Assembly (NCBI RefSeq): GCF_947495735.1 | Contig: NZ_CANMAA010000002.1 | Location: 464,316-528,315, forward strand | Length of the DNA: 64,000 nt | Direction of reading: 5' to 3' | Source: an uncultured Pseudokineococcus sp. | Lineage (GTDB): Bacteria; Actinomycetota; Actinomycetes; Actinomycetales; Quadrisphaeraceae | Shown: positions 56,489-64,000 of the stretch, one piece after another | How the letters are laid out: every line of letters begins with the position of its first letter | Numbering within the stretch: position 1 is the first letter of the stretch | The notes under the pieces: generated by a model | What the model was told of the DNA's origin: nothing | Database searches by the model: none | What the model saw: only the letters and a program-made list of their open reading frames with translations | Translations under genes and position numbers: made by a program

Positions 56489-57622
56489 TCAGCCCCCGGC
56501 CGGGGCCGCGGCGGCGACCACCGCACCGCAGTCCGGCAGGTTCTGCCCGTCGCCCGCCGCCAGCGCCTCGACCGCCGACCGCGCCTGCGACAGGGAGCCC
56601 ACGGCGACGACCTGCAGGCCGTCGGGGACGTGGCCCACCACCTCGCCGCAGTTGGCCTCGGGCGCGAGGAACACCTCGGCCCCCGCGCGGGCCGCGCCGA
56701 CGAGCTTCTGGCGGACGCCGCCGATGGGCCCGACGGCGCCCTCGGCGCTGACCGTCCCCGTGCCCGCCACGTGCAGGCCGCCCGTCAGGGGACCGGGCGT
56801 CAGCAGGTCCACCAGCCCGAGGGCGAAGACCATCCCCGCGCTCGGGCCCCCGATGTCGTCGATGCGGATGTCGACCTCGAACGGCACCTCGACCTCCGGG
56901 TCCAGCAGCACGCCGAGGACGGTGCGGCCGTCCTCGGCCTCCGCGGTGGCGACCGGCACGACCAGCGCCTCCCGGCCGCGCTCGACCGCGACCTGCGCCA
57001 CCTGGCCCGGCGGCACCTGCTGCAGGCGCGCCCGCAGGGCGTCGGCGGTCTGCACGTCGCCGCCGTCCAGGGCCGTGATGACGTCACCGCGCTCGAGGCC
57101 CGCCGGCAGCGACTCCTCCGCGGGACCCGCGACGCGCAGGCGGACGTCGGCGGGGATCTCCAGCTCGCGCAGCGCCGCCGCCGTCGCCGCCTGCTGCGAG
57201 GAGGACATCTGCGCCTGGCGGGCCTCGTCGACGTCCTCCCGGGTCTGGTCGGGGGCGAACACCTGGCCGACGGGCAGGGCGTCCTGGACCGGGTCCAGCC
57301 ACGCCCTGAGCACCTGCGCGAGGACGACGTCGCGGCCGGGGCCGCCGGACGTGCTGACCGTCAGCAGGTCGAGCTGCCCCTCGGTCGGGAAGGTCTCGCG
57401 CCCCTCGACGCTGATCAGCGGCTCCCCCGCGGCGGTGTCCCCCAGCACGTCCTGGACCGGCCCCGGCGCCTCGACCGCGTAGGGCACGCCCACCGACCCG
57501 AGCAGCGACAGGGACAGGAGCGCTACGGCGAAGGAGGCGCCCAGCGCCCCCGCGGGCGAGCGCCACACCCCCCGCTCTCCCCCGGGCTCTCCCCCGGGCC
57601 CGTCCGCACCGTCCTCGCTCAT
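56489..57622 (-). CDS. membrane-anchored PDZ and Lon-type (S16) serine protease, YlbL-like
   Basis: Protein of 377 residues: one N-terminal transmembrane helix (about 27-45), a PDZ domain (about 160-230, LERGDVITALDGGDVQTADA), and a Lon proteolytic domain. The Ser-Lys dyad is in DDIGGPSAGMVFALGL and GPIGGVRQKLVGAARAG. There is no ATPase domain. The active site should face outward. Substrates are unknown. ATG 57622 has GAGGAGGG upstream. Confidence 0.93.
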   Translation of the reverse strand: MSEDGADGPGGEPGGERGVWRSPAGALGASFAVALLSLSLLGSVGVPYAVEAPGPVQDVLGDTAAGEPLISVEGRETFPTEGQLDLLTVSTSGGPGRDVVLAQVLRAWLDPVQDALPVGQVFAPDQTREDVDEARQAQMSSSQQAATAAALRELEIPADVRLRVAGPAEESLPAGLERGDVITALDGGDVQTADALRARLQQVPPGQVAQVAVERGREALVVPVATAEAEDGRTVLGVLLDPEVEVPFEVDIRIDDIGGPSAGMVFALGLVDLLTPGPLTGGLHVAGTGTVSAEGAVGPIGGVRQKLVGAARAGAEVFLAPEANCGEVVGHVPDGLQVVAVGSLSQARSAVEALAAGDGQNLPDCGAVVAAAAPAGG

Positions 57623-57881
57623 GCGCCCTCCTCGACGACTCGCGCGCACGCCGCCGACGGCGGTACGCCCTGCGCGGACGCCGCCCGCACGAGGGGAGAT
57701 CATCCTCCGACGCTCGCTACCGTGAGGACGAGGGCGGCGCGGGACCGCCGTCGACGCGGGTGCGGGAGGCGCTCGCCGGCCGGCGTCCGAGGCCCCGGCC
57801 GCACCCCGGCGCGGCCCGTCCGACGCCGACGAGCAGCCCGCGCCCGCCCCCGCAGCGCCCCCCAGCCCCGCAGGAGGAGCC

Positions 57882-59351
57882 ATGAGCCAGACCCCGCCCC
57901 CCGGCCGTCCCGACGACGGCGACGGCACCAACCCCTTCGAGGAGCTCCTGCGCCAGCTGATGGGCGGTGCGGGGCCCGGCGCGGGGGGCAACCCCTTCGC
58001 CGGGGTGGACCCGGCGGCGCTGCAGGCCGCGGGGCTGCCCGCGGACCCGGCCGCCATGGGCCGGATGCTCGCGCAGGTCCAGCAGATGATGGCCGGCGGG
58101 GGCGACGGGCCCGTGAACTGGGACCTCGCCCACCAGGTCGCGCGCCAGCGCGCGGTCGCCGACGGCGACCCCAGCGTGCCCGACGCGGCGCGGCGCGCCA
58201 GCGCCGAGGCGCTGCGGCTGGCCGACCTGTGGCTCGACGAGCGCACCGCGCTCGGCACCGCGGGGGCCACCTCGGTCGCGTGGTCGCGCTCGGAGTGGGT
58301 CGAGGCGACCCTGCCGGTCTGGAAGCAGCTCGCCGAGCCCGTCGCGCACTCGGTCGGCGACGCCATGGCGGCCGCCATGGCCGAGCAGGCCCCGCCGGAG
58401 ATGCGCCCGATGCTCTCCGCGGCGAGCGGGATGGTCCGCTCCGTCGGTGGAGCCGTCTTCGGCATGCAGGTCGGGCAGGCGGTGGGCGAGCTCGCCGGCG
58501 AGGTCGTCTCCGGCACCGACATCGGGCTGCCGCTGGCGCCCGAGGGCACCACGGCGCTCCTGCCCGCCAACGTCGACGCCTTCGCCGAGGGCCTGGAGGT
58601 GCCCCTCGAGGAGGTGCGCCTCTACCTCGCGCTCCGCGAGTGCGCGCACGCGCGGCTGTTCTCCCAGCGGCCGTGGCTGCGCGCCCACGTGCTCGGCATC
58701 GTGGAGGCCTTCGCCGCGGGGATCCGCATCGACACGGAGCGCATCGAGGAGGCCGTCCGCTCGGTCGACCCCACCGACCCGGAGGCCCTCCAGCAGGCCC
58801 TGGGCTCGGGGATGCTCGAGCCGGAGCGCACGCCCGAGCAGGAGGCCGCGCTGGCCCGGCTCGAGACGGTCCTGGCCCTCGTCGAGGGGTGGGTCGACCA
58901 CGTCGTGGACGCCGCCGCGACGCCGCTGCCCAGCGCCGCGGCGCTGCGCGAGGTCGTCCGTCGACGTCGCGCGGCCGGGGGCCCCGCCGAGCACACGCTC
59001 TCGAGCCTGGTGGGGCTGGAGCTGCGGCCGCGCCGGCTGCGCGACGCCTCGGTCCTCTGGGCCGCCATCGAGGACTCGCGCGGGCTCGAGGGCCGCGACG
59101 CCGTGTGGGCCCACCCCGACCTGCTGCCCACCGCCGAGGACCTCGACGACCCGGCCGGCTACGCCGGACGCCGCACGCAGGAGGAGGAGTCGACGACCGA
59201 CGTCGACGCCGCGCTCGCCCAGCTCCTGGACGGGGACCTGGGCGAGGCCCAGCACGAGCGCTCCGCGGGCGAGCGGGTCGCGGGCGACGACGGCGACGAG
59301 CCGGGCCGCGACGAGCCGGGCGACGACCAGCCGGGCGCGCCGTCCCGGTGA
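57882..59351 (+). CDS. zinc-dependent metalloprotease-like hydrolase (DUF2342/TIGR03624 type)
   Basis: Protein of 489 residues of an actinobacterial family annotated as a zincin-like putative hydrolase, sometimes called F420-biosynthesis-associated. After a Gly/Pro-rich N-terminus (NPFEELLRQLMGG), conserved parts are VNWDLAHQVARQ, MLSAASGMVRSVGGAVFGMQ and LYLALRECAHARLFSQRPWL, where ExxH (ECAH) could be part of the metal site. The last 60 residues are acidic and disordered. The catalytic activity of this family is not established. ATG 57882 has GGAGGAG upstream. Confidence 0.88.
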   Translation: MSQTPPPGRPDDGDGTNPFEELLRQLMGGAGPGAGGNPFAGVDPAALQAAGLPADPAAMGRMLAQVQQMMAGGGDGPVNWDLAHQVARQRAVADGDPSVPDAARRASAEALRLADLWLDERTALGTAGATSVAWSRSEWVEATLPVWKQLAEPVAHSVGDAMAAAMAEQAPPEMRPMLSAASGMVRSVGGAVFGMQVGQAVGELAGEVVSGTDIGLPLAPEGTTALLPANVDAFAEGLEVPLEEVRLYLALRECAHARLFSQRPWLRAHVLGIVEAFAAGIRIDTERIEEAVRSVDPTDPEALQQALGSGMLEPERTPEQEAALARLETVLALVEGWVDHVVDAAATPLPSAAALREVVRRRRAAGGPAEHTLSSLVGLELRPRRLRDASVLWAAIEDSRGLEGRDAVWAHPDLLPTAEDLDDPAGYAGRRTQEEESTTDVDAALAQLLDGDLGEAQHERSAGERVAGDDGDEPGRDEPGDDQPGAPSR

Positions 59352-60004
59352 GCGAGCAGCGGTCCGCGCCGGCGGCGACGGCCGGGGGCCCGTCCCGGGC
59401 GCCCGTCGCCCCGCCGGACGCGGACCGCCGCGCCGCCGCGCGCGCCGCCCTCGAGGCGTGGCCGGCGGCGACCGGGACGCTGCCGGCGGCCCAGGAGGAG
59501 CTGCGCCGCCGCTACCTGGCGCACCTCGGGGAGCCGGGGGCGCTGGACCGGTCCGGGCTCCCGGACCACCTGACGGCGAGCGCCCTGGTGCTCGACCCGA
59601 CGGGCTCGCGGACGCTGCTGGTGCTGCACCGGCGCGGCGGGTTCTGGGTCCAGCCCGGCGGCCACCTGGAGCCCGCCGACAGCACGCCCCGCGACGGGGC
59701 GCTGCGGGAGCTGCGGGAGGAGACCGGGCTGCCCGCCGACGCCGTCCGGCTGTCCGAGCACCCGGCGGACCTGGACCACCACCACCTGCCGTCGGCCTTC
59801 GGGCGCTGCCGCTCCCACCTCGACGTCGCGCACCTGGCCGTGGTGGACCCGGGGACGCCCGTCACCGCCAGCGACGAGAGCGACGGCATCGCCTGGTGGC
59901 CCCTGGACGGCCTGCCCGACGGCGCCGGCGGCTCCCCGGCCGTCGCGCAGGACCTGCCCGACCGCCTGGCCCGTGCCGCGGCCGCGCTGGCTCAGCGCCG
60001 CTGA
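59348..60004 (+). CDS. NUDIX hydrolase
   Basis: Protein of 218 residues with the Nudix box GHLEPADSTPRDGALRELRE followed by ETGLP, placing metal-binding glutamates at the active site. A 75-residue helical domain precedes it (RRAAARAALEAWPAATGTLP). The substrate, a nucleoside diphosphate linked to some group X, cannot be told. GTG 59348 overlaps the upstream stop (GTGA). Its 3' end overlaps the convergent peptidase gene by 13 bp. Confidence 0.92.
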   Translation: MSEQRSAPAATAGGPSRAPVAPPDADRRAAARAALEAWPAATGTLPAAQEELRRRYLAHLGEPGALDRSGLPDHLTASALVLDPTGSRTLLVLHRRGGFWVQPGGHLEPADSTPRDGALRELREETGLPADAVRLSEHPADLDHHHLPSAFGRCRSHLDVAHLAVVDPGTPVTASDESDGIAWWPLDGLPDGAGGSPAVAQDLPDRLARAAAALAQRR

Positions 60005-60732
60005 GGGTCCTTCGAGCGCCGAGGGCGCGGGCTCGACCGCCCGCCGCCCGCTGACCGGGCGCCGGCGCCGGCCGCGTCGACGGCGCCGTCCCCGTGCGGC
60101 CCGTCGAGGGCCTCCTCCACGTCGGCGGCGTCCTCCCCGGCGTCTCCGGCGCCCGGGGCGTCCTGCCCCCCGGGCCCGACGCCGTGCCGCGCCTCAGCCG
60201 CCGACCAGCCCTCGAGGAAGCCCCGCGCGCGCTCCGTCCGCGGGTAGGCCTCGAGGAGGGCCCAGAAGTCCTCCCCGTGCCCCGGGACCAGCAGGTGCGC
60301 CAGCTCGTGGAGGAGGACGTAGTCCACGACCCAGGGGGGCAGGCCCTGCAGGTGGGAGGACAGGCGGATGCTGCCGTCCGCCGGCGTCGTGGACCCCCAC
60401 CGGGAGCGCTGGTTCCCCACCCACCGGACCGTGGAGGGCACGGCCCGCCCGCCCAGGTAGCGCTCGGAGAGGGTGCGGGCGCGCCCGGACAGCTCGCCGT
60501 CGTCCAGGTGGCGGCGCCGGTCCCGGGCGGACAGCCGCGCGACCATCCGCTCGACCCACTCGGCCTCCTCGGCGCGCGTGAAGCGCGCGGGGATGCACAC
60601 GACGACGACGCCGTCCTCGTGGAAGGCGGTGACCGTGCGACGGCGCCGGCTGCTGCGCCGCACCTGGACGCGGGGCCGGTCGTCGGAGCCGTCTCGCAGC
60701 GCCTGCGGGGCACCACCGGCTCCCGGGTCCAT
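59992..60732 (-). CDS. YgjP-like zinc metallopeptidase domain protein
   Basis: Protein of 246 residues. The metallopeptidase signature is VDYVLLHELAHLLVPGHGED followed by FW, giving HExxH and a downstream histidine as in YgjP/WLM-like peptidases. NQRSRWGSTTPADGSIRLSS upstream is also typical. The last 70 residues are a low-complexity Gly/Asp/Arg tail that overlaps the NUDIX gene. The substrate is unknown. ATG 60732 is 6 nt from TACGGT. Confidence 0.9.
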   Translation of the reverse strand: MDPGAGGAPQALRDGSDDRPRVQVRRSSRRRRTVTAFHEDGVVVVCIPARFTRAEEAEWVERMVARLSARDRRRHLDDGELSGRARTLSERYLGGRAVPSTVRWVGNQRSRWGSTTPADGSIRLSSHLQGLPPWVVDYVLLHELAHLLVPGHGEDFWALLEAYPRTERARGFLEGWSAAEARHGVGPGGQDAPGAGDAGEDAADVEEALDGPHGDGAVDAAGAGARSAGGGRSSPRPRRSKDPQRR

Positions 60733-60738
60733 GACCGG

Positions 60739-60744
60739 ACCGTA
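60739..60744 (-). promoter_or_regulatory. leaderless -10 element of the YgjP-like gene
   Basis: TACGGT on the minus strand, 6 nt before the ATG at 60732. Confidence 0.6.
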
Positions 60745-60907
60745 GCCGCTGCCCGGGCGCCCCGGACCGAGGCGCGCTGCGGGCCTGTGGACGGCCGCCT
60801 GGGCGTCGGCGGCCGTCCTGGCAGGGTCGACGCCGGTCGACGCCCCGGGCGGCCCGACCACGGACAGGGCGCGGCGCGGCGCGCGGCGCGAGGACGACGG
60901 AGGTGCG

Positions 60908-61993
60908 GTGCTGCGGATCCACCCGACCCTGCGGCGGTGCTGGCGGGACGTCGGCCGCGTCCAGCTGGGTGCCGACCCCGCGCACGCCCGGGTCCTCGAC
61001 GGCCTCGGCGCGGCGGACGAGGCCCTCCTGGACGACCTCGTCCACGGGGTGCCCGAGGAGGGGCTCGCCGCGCGCGCCGCCGACCGCGGGGTCTCGGCGG
61101 ACGCGGCCTCCCACCTGGTGGGGCTGCTGGCCGCGGCGGGCGCGCTCGAGCCGGCGTCGGCGCCGGGCGCCCGCGCCGCCGCCCGTGCGACGGCGGCCGA
61201 GGCGCGCGCGCAGGCGCTCGTGCACGGCGTCGGCGGCTGGGACGTCCTGGCCCGCCGCGCCCTGCGCCGCGTCGTCGTCGAGGGGCGCGGGCGCGTTCCC
61301 GACGCCGTGCGGACGGGTCTCGAGGAGGCCGGCACCGGCGTCGTGGACCTGCGCGCCACCGGCGGCGGTGGGCCCGGGGCAGGAGCCGCGGGGACCTCCG
61401 CGGCCGGGGAGGCGGACCTCGTGGTCCTCGTCGCCGACGGCGCGCCGCCGCCGGCCCGCGCCGCGCAGCTGCTGCGAGCCGACGCCGACCACCTCGCCGT
61501 CGTGCTGAGGGAGCGCTCGGCCGTGGTGGGACCGCTCGTCGTGCCGGGGCGCACCGCCTGCCTGCGCTGCCTCGACCTCCACCGCGCCGACCGCGACCCG
61601 GAGTGGCCACGGGTGGCGGCCCAGCTGGCCCACCCCGTCGCGGGCGGGGGCCGACCGGACGTGGTGCTGCTGCGGCTGACCACCGCCCTCGTCGTCGCCC
61701 AGGCGCTCGCCCACCTGGACGCCGCCCCGCCCCCGTCTCACGCCGCGGCCCACGGCCGAGCGCCTGACCGCGGGGCCCCTGCCCGCCGGGGCGGCAGACC
61801 GACGGCCCCCGCGCCCGCGACACCGGCCCCCCGCGCGACCGGCGGACGTGGGACCACCCGCGCCGGAGGGGGGAGCACCACGACCGCCGCCGCGCGCGGC
61901 CGGACCTGGGAGCTGGCCCTGCCGGACGGCCTCCCGGTCGGACGGGAGTGGCACCCCCACCCGGCGTGCGGGTGCACCTGGCCGCCGCGATGA
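60908..61993 (+). CDS. TOMM cyclodehydratase/ThiF-like protein, no azole cluster nearby
   Basis: Protein of 361 residues with the outline of the E1/ThiF-like partner in azole (TOMM) peptide synthesis: a leader-peptide-binding-like N-terminus (LRIHPTLRRCWRDVGRVQLG), a weak Rossmann-like middle (DLVVLVADGAPPP), and CxxC zinc-site pairs in RTACLRCLDLHRADRDPEW and at the C-terminus (HPACGCTW). The ATP-binding GxGxxG of true ThiF enzymes is not seen. A 60-residue disordered insertion precedes the last motif. There is no YcaO, dehydrogenase or precursor peptide in the window. GTG 60908 has GGAGG upstream. Confidence 0.78.
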   Translation: MLRIHPTLRRCWRDVGRVQLGADPAHARVLDGLGAADEALLDDLVHGVPEEGLAARAADRGVSADAASHLVGLLAAAGALEPASAPGARAAARATAAEARAQALVHGVGGWDVLARRALRRVVVEGRGRVPDAVRTGLEEAGTGVVDLRATGGGGPGAGAAGTSAAGEADLVVLVADGAPPPARAAQLLRADADHLAVVLRERSAVVGPLVVPGRTACLRCLDLHRADRDPEWPRVAAQLAHPVAGGGRPDVVLLRLTTALVVAQALAHLDAAPPPSHAAAHGRAPDRGAPARRGGRPTAPAPATPAPRATGGRGTTRAGGGSTTTAAARGRTWELALPDGLPVGREWHPHPACGCTWPPR

Positions 61994-62069
61994 CGGGTGC
62001 GCTCGAGCCGGACCGCGCGTCTCGGGGTCGGACCGCGCCGAGCCGGCGGGGGCGGGTGATGATGGGCCC

Positions 62070-63383
62070 GTGAACGAGCTGCCCCGCAGGGCCCTGTCGC
62101 GCAGCGTCCGGCTCGCGAGCCTGCCCGCGGGCTTCGCCGGTCGCACGGCCGTCGGGCTGGGCAAGCGCATCGGCGGCGCCCCGGCCGAGGCCGTCGCGGC
62201 CGAGATGCAGGCGCGCGCCGCCGAGCAGGTCTTCACCGTCCTCGGTCAGCTCAAGGGCGGGGCCATGAAGGTCGGCCAGGCGATGAGCATCTTCGAGGCC
62301 GCGCTGCCCGAGGACGTCGCCGGCCCCTACCGCGCCACGCTGACCAAGCTGCAGGACTCCGCTCCCCCGCTGCCCGCGGCGACGGTGCACGCCGTCCTCT
62401 CCCGGGAGCTCGGCCCCGACTGGCGGGACTCCTTCGCCGTCTTCGACGACGCGCCCGTGGCCGCCGCGTCCATCGGCCAGGTGCACCGCGGCACCTGGTC
62501 CGACGGTCGCGCCGTGGCCGTGAAGGTCCAGTACCCCGGCGCCGCCCAGGCCCTCGTCTCCGACATCACCCAGGTCTCGCGGGTCGCCCGGCTGGCCGGC
62601 GGCTGGATGCCCGGCCTGGAGCTGGGTCCCGTGCTGGCCGAGCTCAAGGAGCGCCTGGTCGAGGAGCTCGACTACACGGTCGAGGCCGCCTCCCAGCGGG
62701 CGTTCGCCGACGCCTTCCGCGACGACCCGGACTTCGTCGTCCCGGAGGTCCTGGCGAGCACGGAGAAGGTCATCGTCTCGGAGTGGCTCGACGGCGAGCC
62801 GCTCTCGACCGTCATCGCCTCGGGAACCCCGGAGGAGCGGGACCTCGCGTCCCGCCGGTACCTGGAGTTCCTCCTGCTGGGGCCCTCCCAGGCCGGGCTG
62901 CTGCACGCGGACCCGCACCCGGGCAACTTCCGCCTGACCCCGGACGGGCGCTTCGGCGTCCTCGACTTCGGGGCGGTCAAGAGGCTGCCCGACGGGATGC
63001 CCCCAGCGGTCGGCCGCCTCCTCGGGGTGGCCCTGTCCGACGACGCCGACGGGGTCGTCGCCGGGCTGCGGGAGGAGGGCTTCATCAAGCCCTCGATCGA
63101 CCTCGACGGCCGCCAGCTCCTCGACTACATCTCGACCTTCCTGCGCCCGCTGGACACCGAGGAGTTCACCTTCGACCGCGCGTGGCTGCGCGAGCTCTTC
63201 TCCCAGATCAAGGACCCGAGGCTCCCGGCGTGGGCGATCGACCTCAAGCTCAACCTCCCCCGCGAGTACGTCCTCATCCACCGGGTGTGGCTCGGCGGGC
63301 TGGGCGTCCTGTGCCAGCTCGGCGGCACGGTCGCCTGCATCGACGTGCTGGAGGACCACCTCCCCGGCTTCGCCGACTCCTGA
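62070..63383 (+). CDS. AarF/UbiB (ABC1) family atypical kinase
   Basis: Protein of 437 residues. It has the family KxGQ motif (LKGGAMKVGQAMSIFEAALP), a VAAASIGQVHRGTW glycine-like loop, the VAVKVQYPG lysine, LLHADPHPGNFRL with catalytic residues, and VLDFGAVKRLP with the DFG-like aspartate. UbiB proteins are ATPases linked to quinone or other lipid metabolism; in actinobacteria that use menaquinone the substrate is unknown. GTG 62070 is taken as the start since the family N-terminus fits. The upstream TOMM-like gene is on the same strand, a pairing seen in other actinobacteria. Confidence 0.93.
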   Translation: MNELPRRALSRSVRLASLPAGFAGRTAVGLGKRIGGAPAEAVAAEMQARAAEQVFTVLGQLKGGAMKVGQAMSIFEAALPEDVAGPYRATLTKLQDSAPPLPAATVHAVLSRELGPDWRDSFAVFDDAPVAAASIGQVHRGTWSDGRAVAVKVQYPGAAQALVSDITQVSRVARLAGGWMPGLELGPVLAELKERLVEELDYTVEAASQRAFADAFRDDPDFVVPEVLASTEKVIVSEWLDGEPLSTVIASGTPEERDLASRRYLEFLLLGPSQAGLLHADPHPGNFRLTPDGRFGVLDFGAVKRLPDGMPPAVGRLLGVALSDDADGVVAGLREEGFIKPSIDLDGRQLLDYISTFLRPLDTEEFTFDRAWLRELFSQIKDPRLPAWAIDLKLNLPREYVLIHRVWLGGLGVLCQLGGTVACIDVLEDHLPGFADS

Positions 63384-63700
63384 GGGCTGCGCCGGCGCGG
63401 GGCGGCCACCAGCGGCTGCGCCCACCTCCTGCTGCGGCTCCGGGCTCGCCTCTCGGGCTCGCACGAGGCGCACGTCGTAGAGGACGTTCCGAGGGCGACG
63501 TCGGAGCATCCCCGCCGTGCACGCTCGCTCAGGTGCAGACGCACTCGGCCCGCCGGAATGAGCGCTAGGGGACGGCCTCGGTGCGAAGCGGCGCACGACG
63601 AGAGTCAGAAATGCGAGAAGCCGCCCCCGGCGTCCTCACCCGCGCTCTCCCGAAGAAGACCACGAACAAGGAGCCAGGAACGGCTTCCCACAAAGAATGT
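63384..63700. other. intergenic stretch between the UbiB-like gene and 5S rRNA
   Basis: No gene is supported. The GC content falls toward 63600-63720, as is usual at rRNA operon borders. I found no strong hairpin that would end the rRNA transcript here. Confidence 0.5.
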
Positions 63701-63817
63701 CCGGCGGCGACCTACTCTCCCACGCAGTCCCCCACGCAGTACCATCGGCGCGAACGGGCTTAGCTTCCGGGTTCGGAATGGGACCGGGCGTTTCCCCGAC
63801 GCTATGACCGCCGAAAC
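63701..63817 (-). rRNA. rrf: 5S ribosomal RNA
   Basis: On the minus strand the sequence from 63817 begins GTTTCGGCGGTCATAGCG and contains CCATTCCGAACCCGGAAG and GAGAGTAGGTCGCCGCC, the standard actinobacterial 5S pattern. The length is 117 nt. The ends pair through GGCGG and CCGCC. Confidence 0.95.
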
Positions 63818-63922
63818 ACTTCGGAACGAACACGCACCCACACCCACCACCCCCAACAAGGGGCGACCAGGCACGGGAGCCCGTAGCTCCAGAACCGCAC
63901 AGTGGACGCGAAACACACAACT

Positions 63923-64000
63923 AAGTGGTCAAGCCATCGGCATATTAGTACCGGTCAGCTCCACGAGTTACCCCGCTTCCACATCCGGCCTATCAACCCA
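63923..64000 (-). rRNA. rrl: 23S ribosomal RNA, 3' end (partial)
   Basis: The minus strand reads TGATAGGCCGGATGTGGAAG, then GTGGAGCTGACCGGTACTAA and ends near GGCTTGACCAC, the conserved 3' end of 23S rRNA. The remainder lies outside the window. The spacer to 5S is about 105 bp, so the operon runs 16S-23S-5S on the minus strand. Confidence 0.95.

Noticed and set aside
63581..63763. 60-codon plus-strand frame before and into the 5S rRNA
   Set aside because: It overlaps the rRNA gene in antisense and has no ribosome binding site or homology.

Overview
The window is chromosomal DNA from a very GC-rich actinobacterium (Actinomycetota). Evidence: extreme GC third-position bias, many GTG starts, ATGA/GTGA start-stop overlaps, an RsrA/SigR redox sigma pair, the actinobacterial ribosomal protein bL37, a Kgd-type 2-oxoglutarate decarboxylase, GuaB1, and families largely confined to actinobacteria (DUF2017, DUF3618, PPA1309, UPF0182, DUF2342-type hydrolase). 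The genus cannot be fixed from the sequence; a Kineosporiales-like organism is a guess. There is no insertion sequence, prophage or CRISPR array.

Layout. 0-3.7 kb: accessory exported proteins, including three paralogous small secreted proteins with four conserved cysteines, the first cut by the window edge. 3.8-7.3 kb: LacI-type repressor divergent from a GH51 arabinofuranosidase with a palindromic operator between them, then a lipoprotein. 7.4-10.5 kb: P450, orphan GroES-like protein, DUF3618 protein and 1-Cys peroxiredoxin. 10.6-13.4 kb: tRNA-Leu, fasciclin lipoprotein and membrane-anchored sulfite-oxidase-like enzyme; the last two share an ECF-type promoter motif. 13.4-19.2 kb: rdgB-rph, murI, DUF2017, clpS, then the NAD-salvage pair pncB-pncA. 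19.5-23.1 kb: overlapping operon of ABC ATPase, ABC permease, histidine kinase and LuxR-type regulator. 23.3-26.4 kb: a decay zone with broken response-regulator, DinB/MDMPI-type and possible Clp-N remnants around two or three intact genes. 26.7-34.0 kb: HelD, lysA-argS, tRNA-Arg, guaB1. 34.3-39.2 kb: kgd, a small acidic protein and an SGNH-like protein lacking its usual serine. 39.3-44.5 kb: oxidoreductase, GDPD, BrkB-type membrane protein, lone PilT ATPase and small biotinyl carrier. 44.7-50.5 kb: bL37, rsrA-sigR, DoxX-like protein, aroA-rsgA, hisN, DUF6480-like protein. 50.6-55.7 kb: zwf, a tandem duplication of initiator tRNA plus terminator, and UPF0182. 55.9-63.4 kb: PPA1309, PDZ-Lon protease, DUF2342-type hydrolase, NUDIX, YgjP-type peptidase, TOMM/ThiF-like protein and UbiB-like kinase. 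63.7-64.0 kb: 5S and the 3' end of 23S rRNA on the minus strand.

Regulation is unusually legible here. Seventeen start codons lie 6-8 nt downstream of a TAnnnT -10 hexamer, the signature of leaderless transcription. clpS and pncB are driven by back-to-back leaderless promoters only 34 bp apart. sigR has a matching upstream SigR-type promoter and two credible start codons, echoing the sigma-R/sigma-R' arrangement of Streptomyces. Most convergent gene pairs are separated by long perfect hairpins.

No wholly new multi-gene system was recognised. The least explained material is the four-cysteine secreted family, the decay zone, the ECF-linked fasciclin/oxidoreductase pair and the orphan TOMM-like protein.
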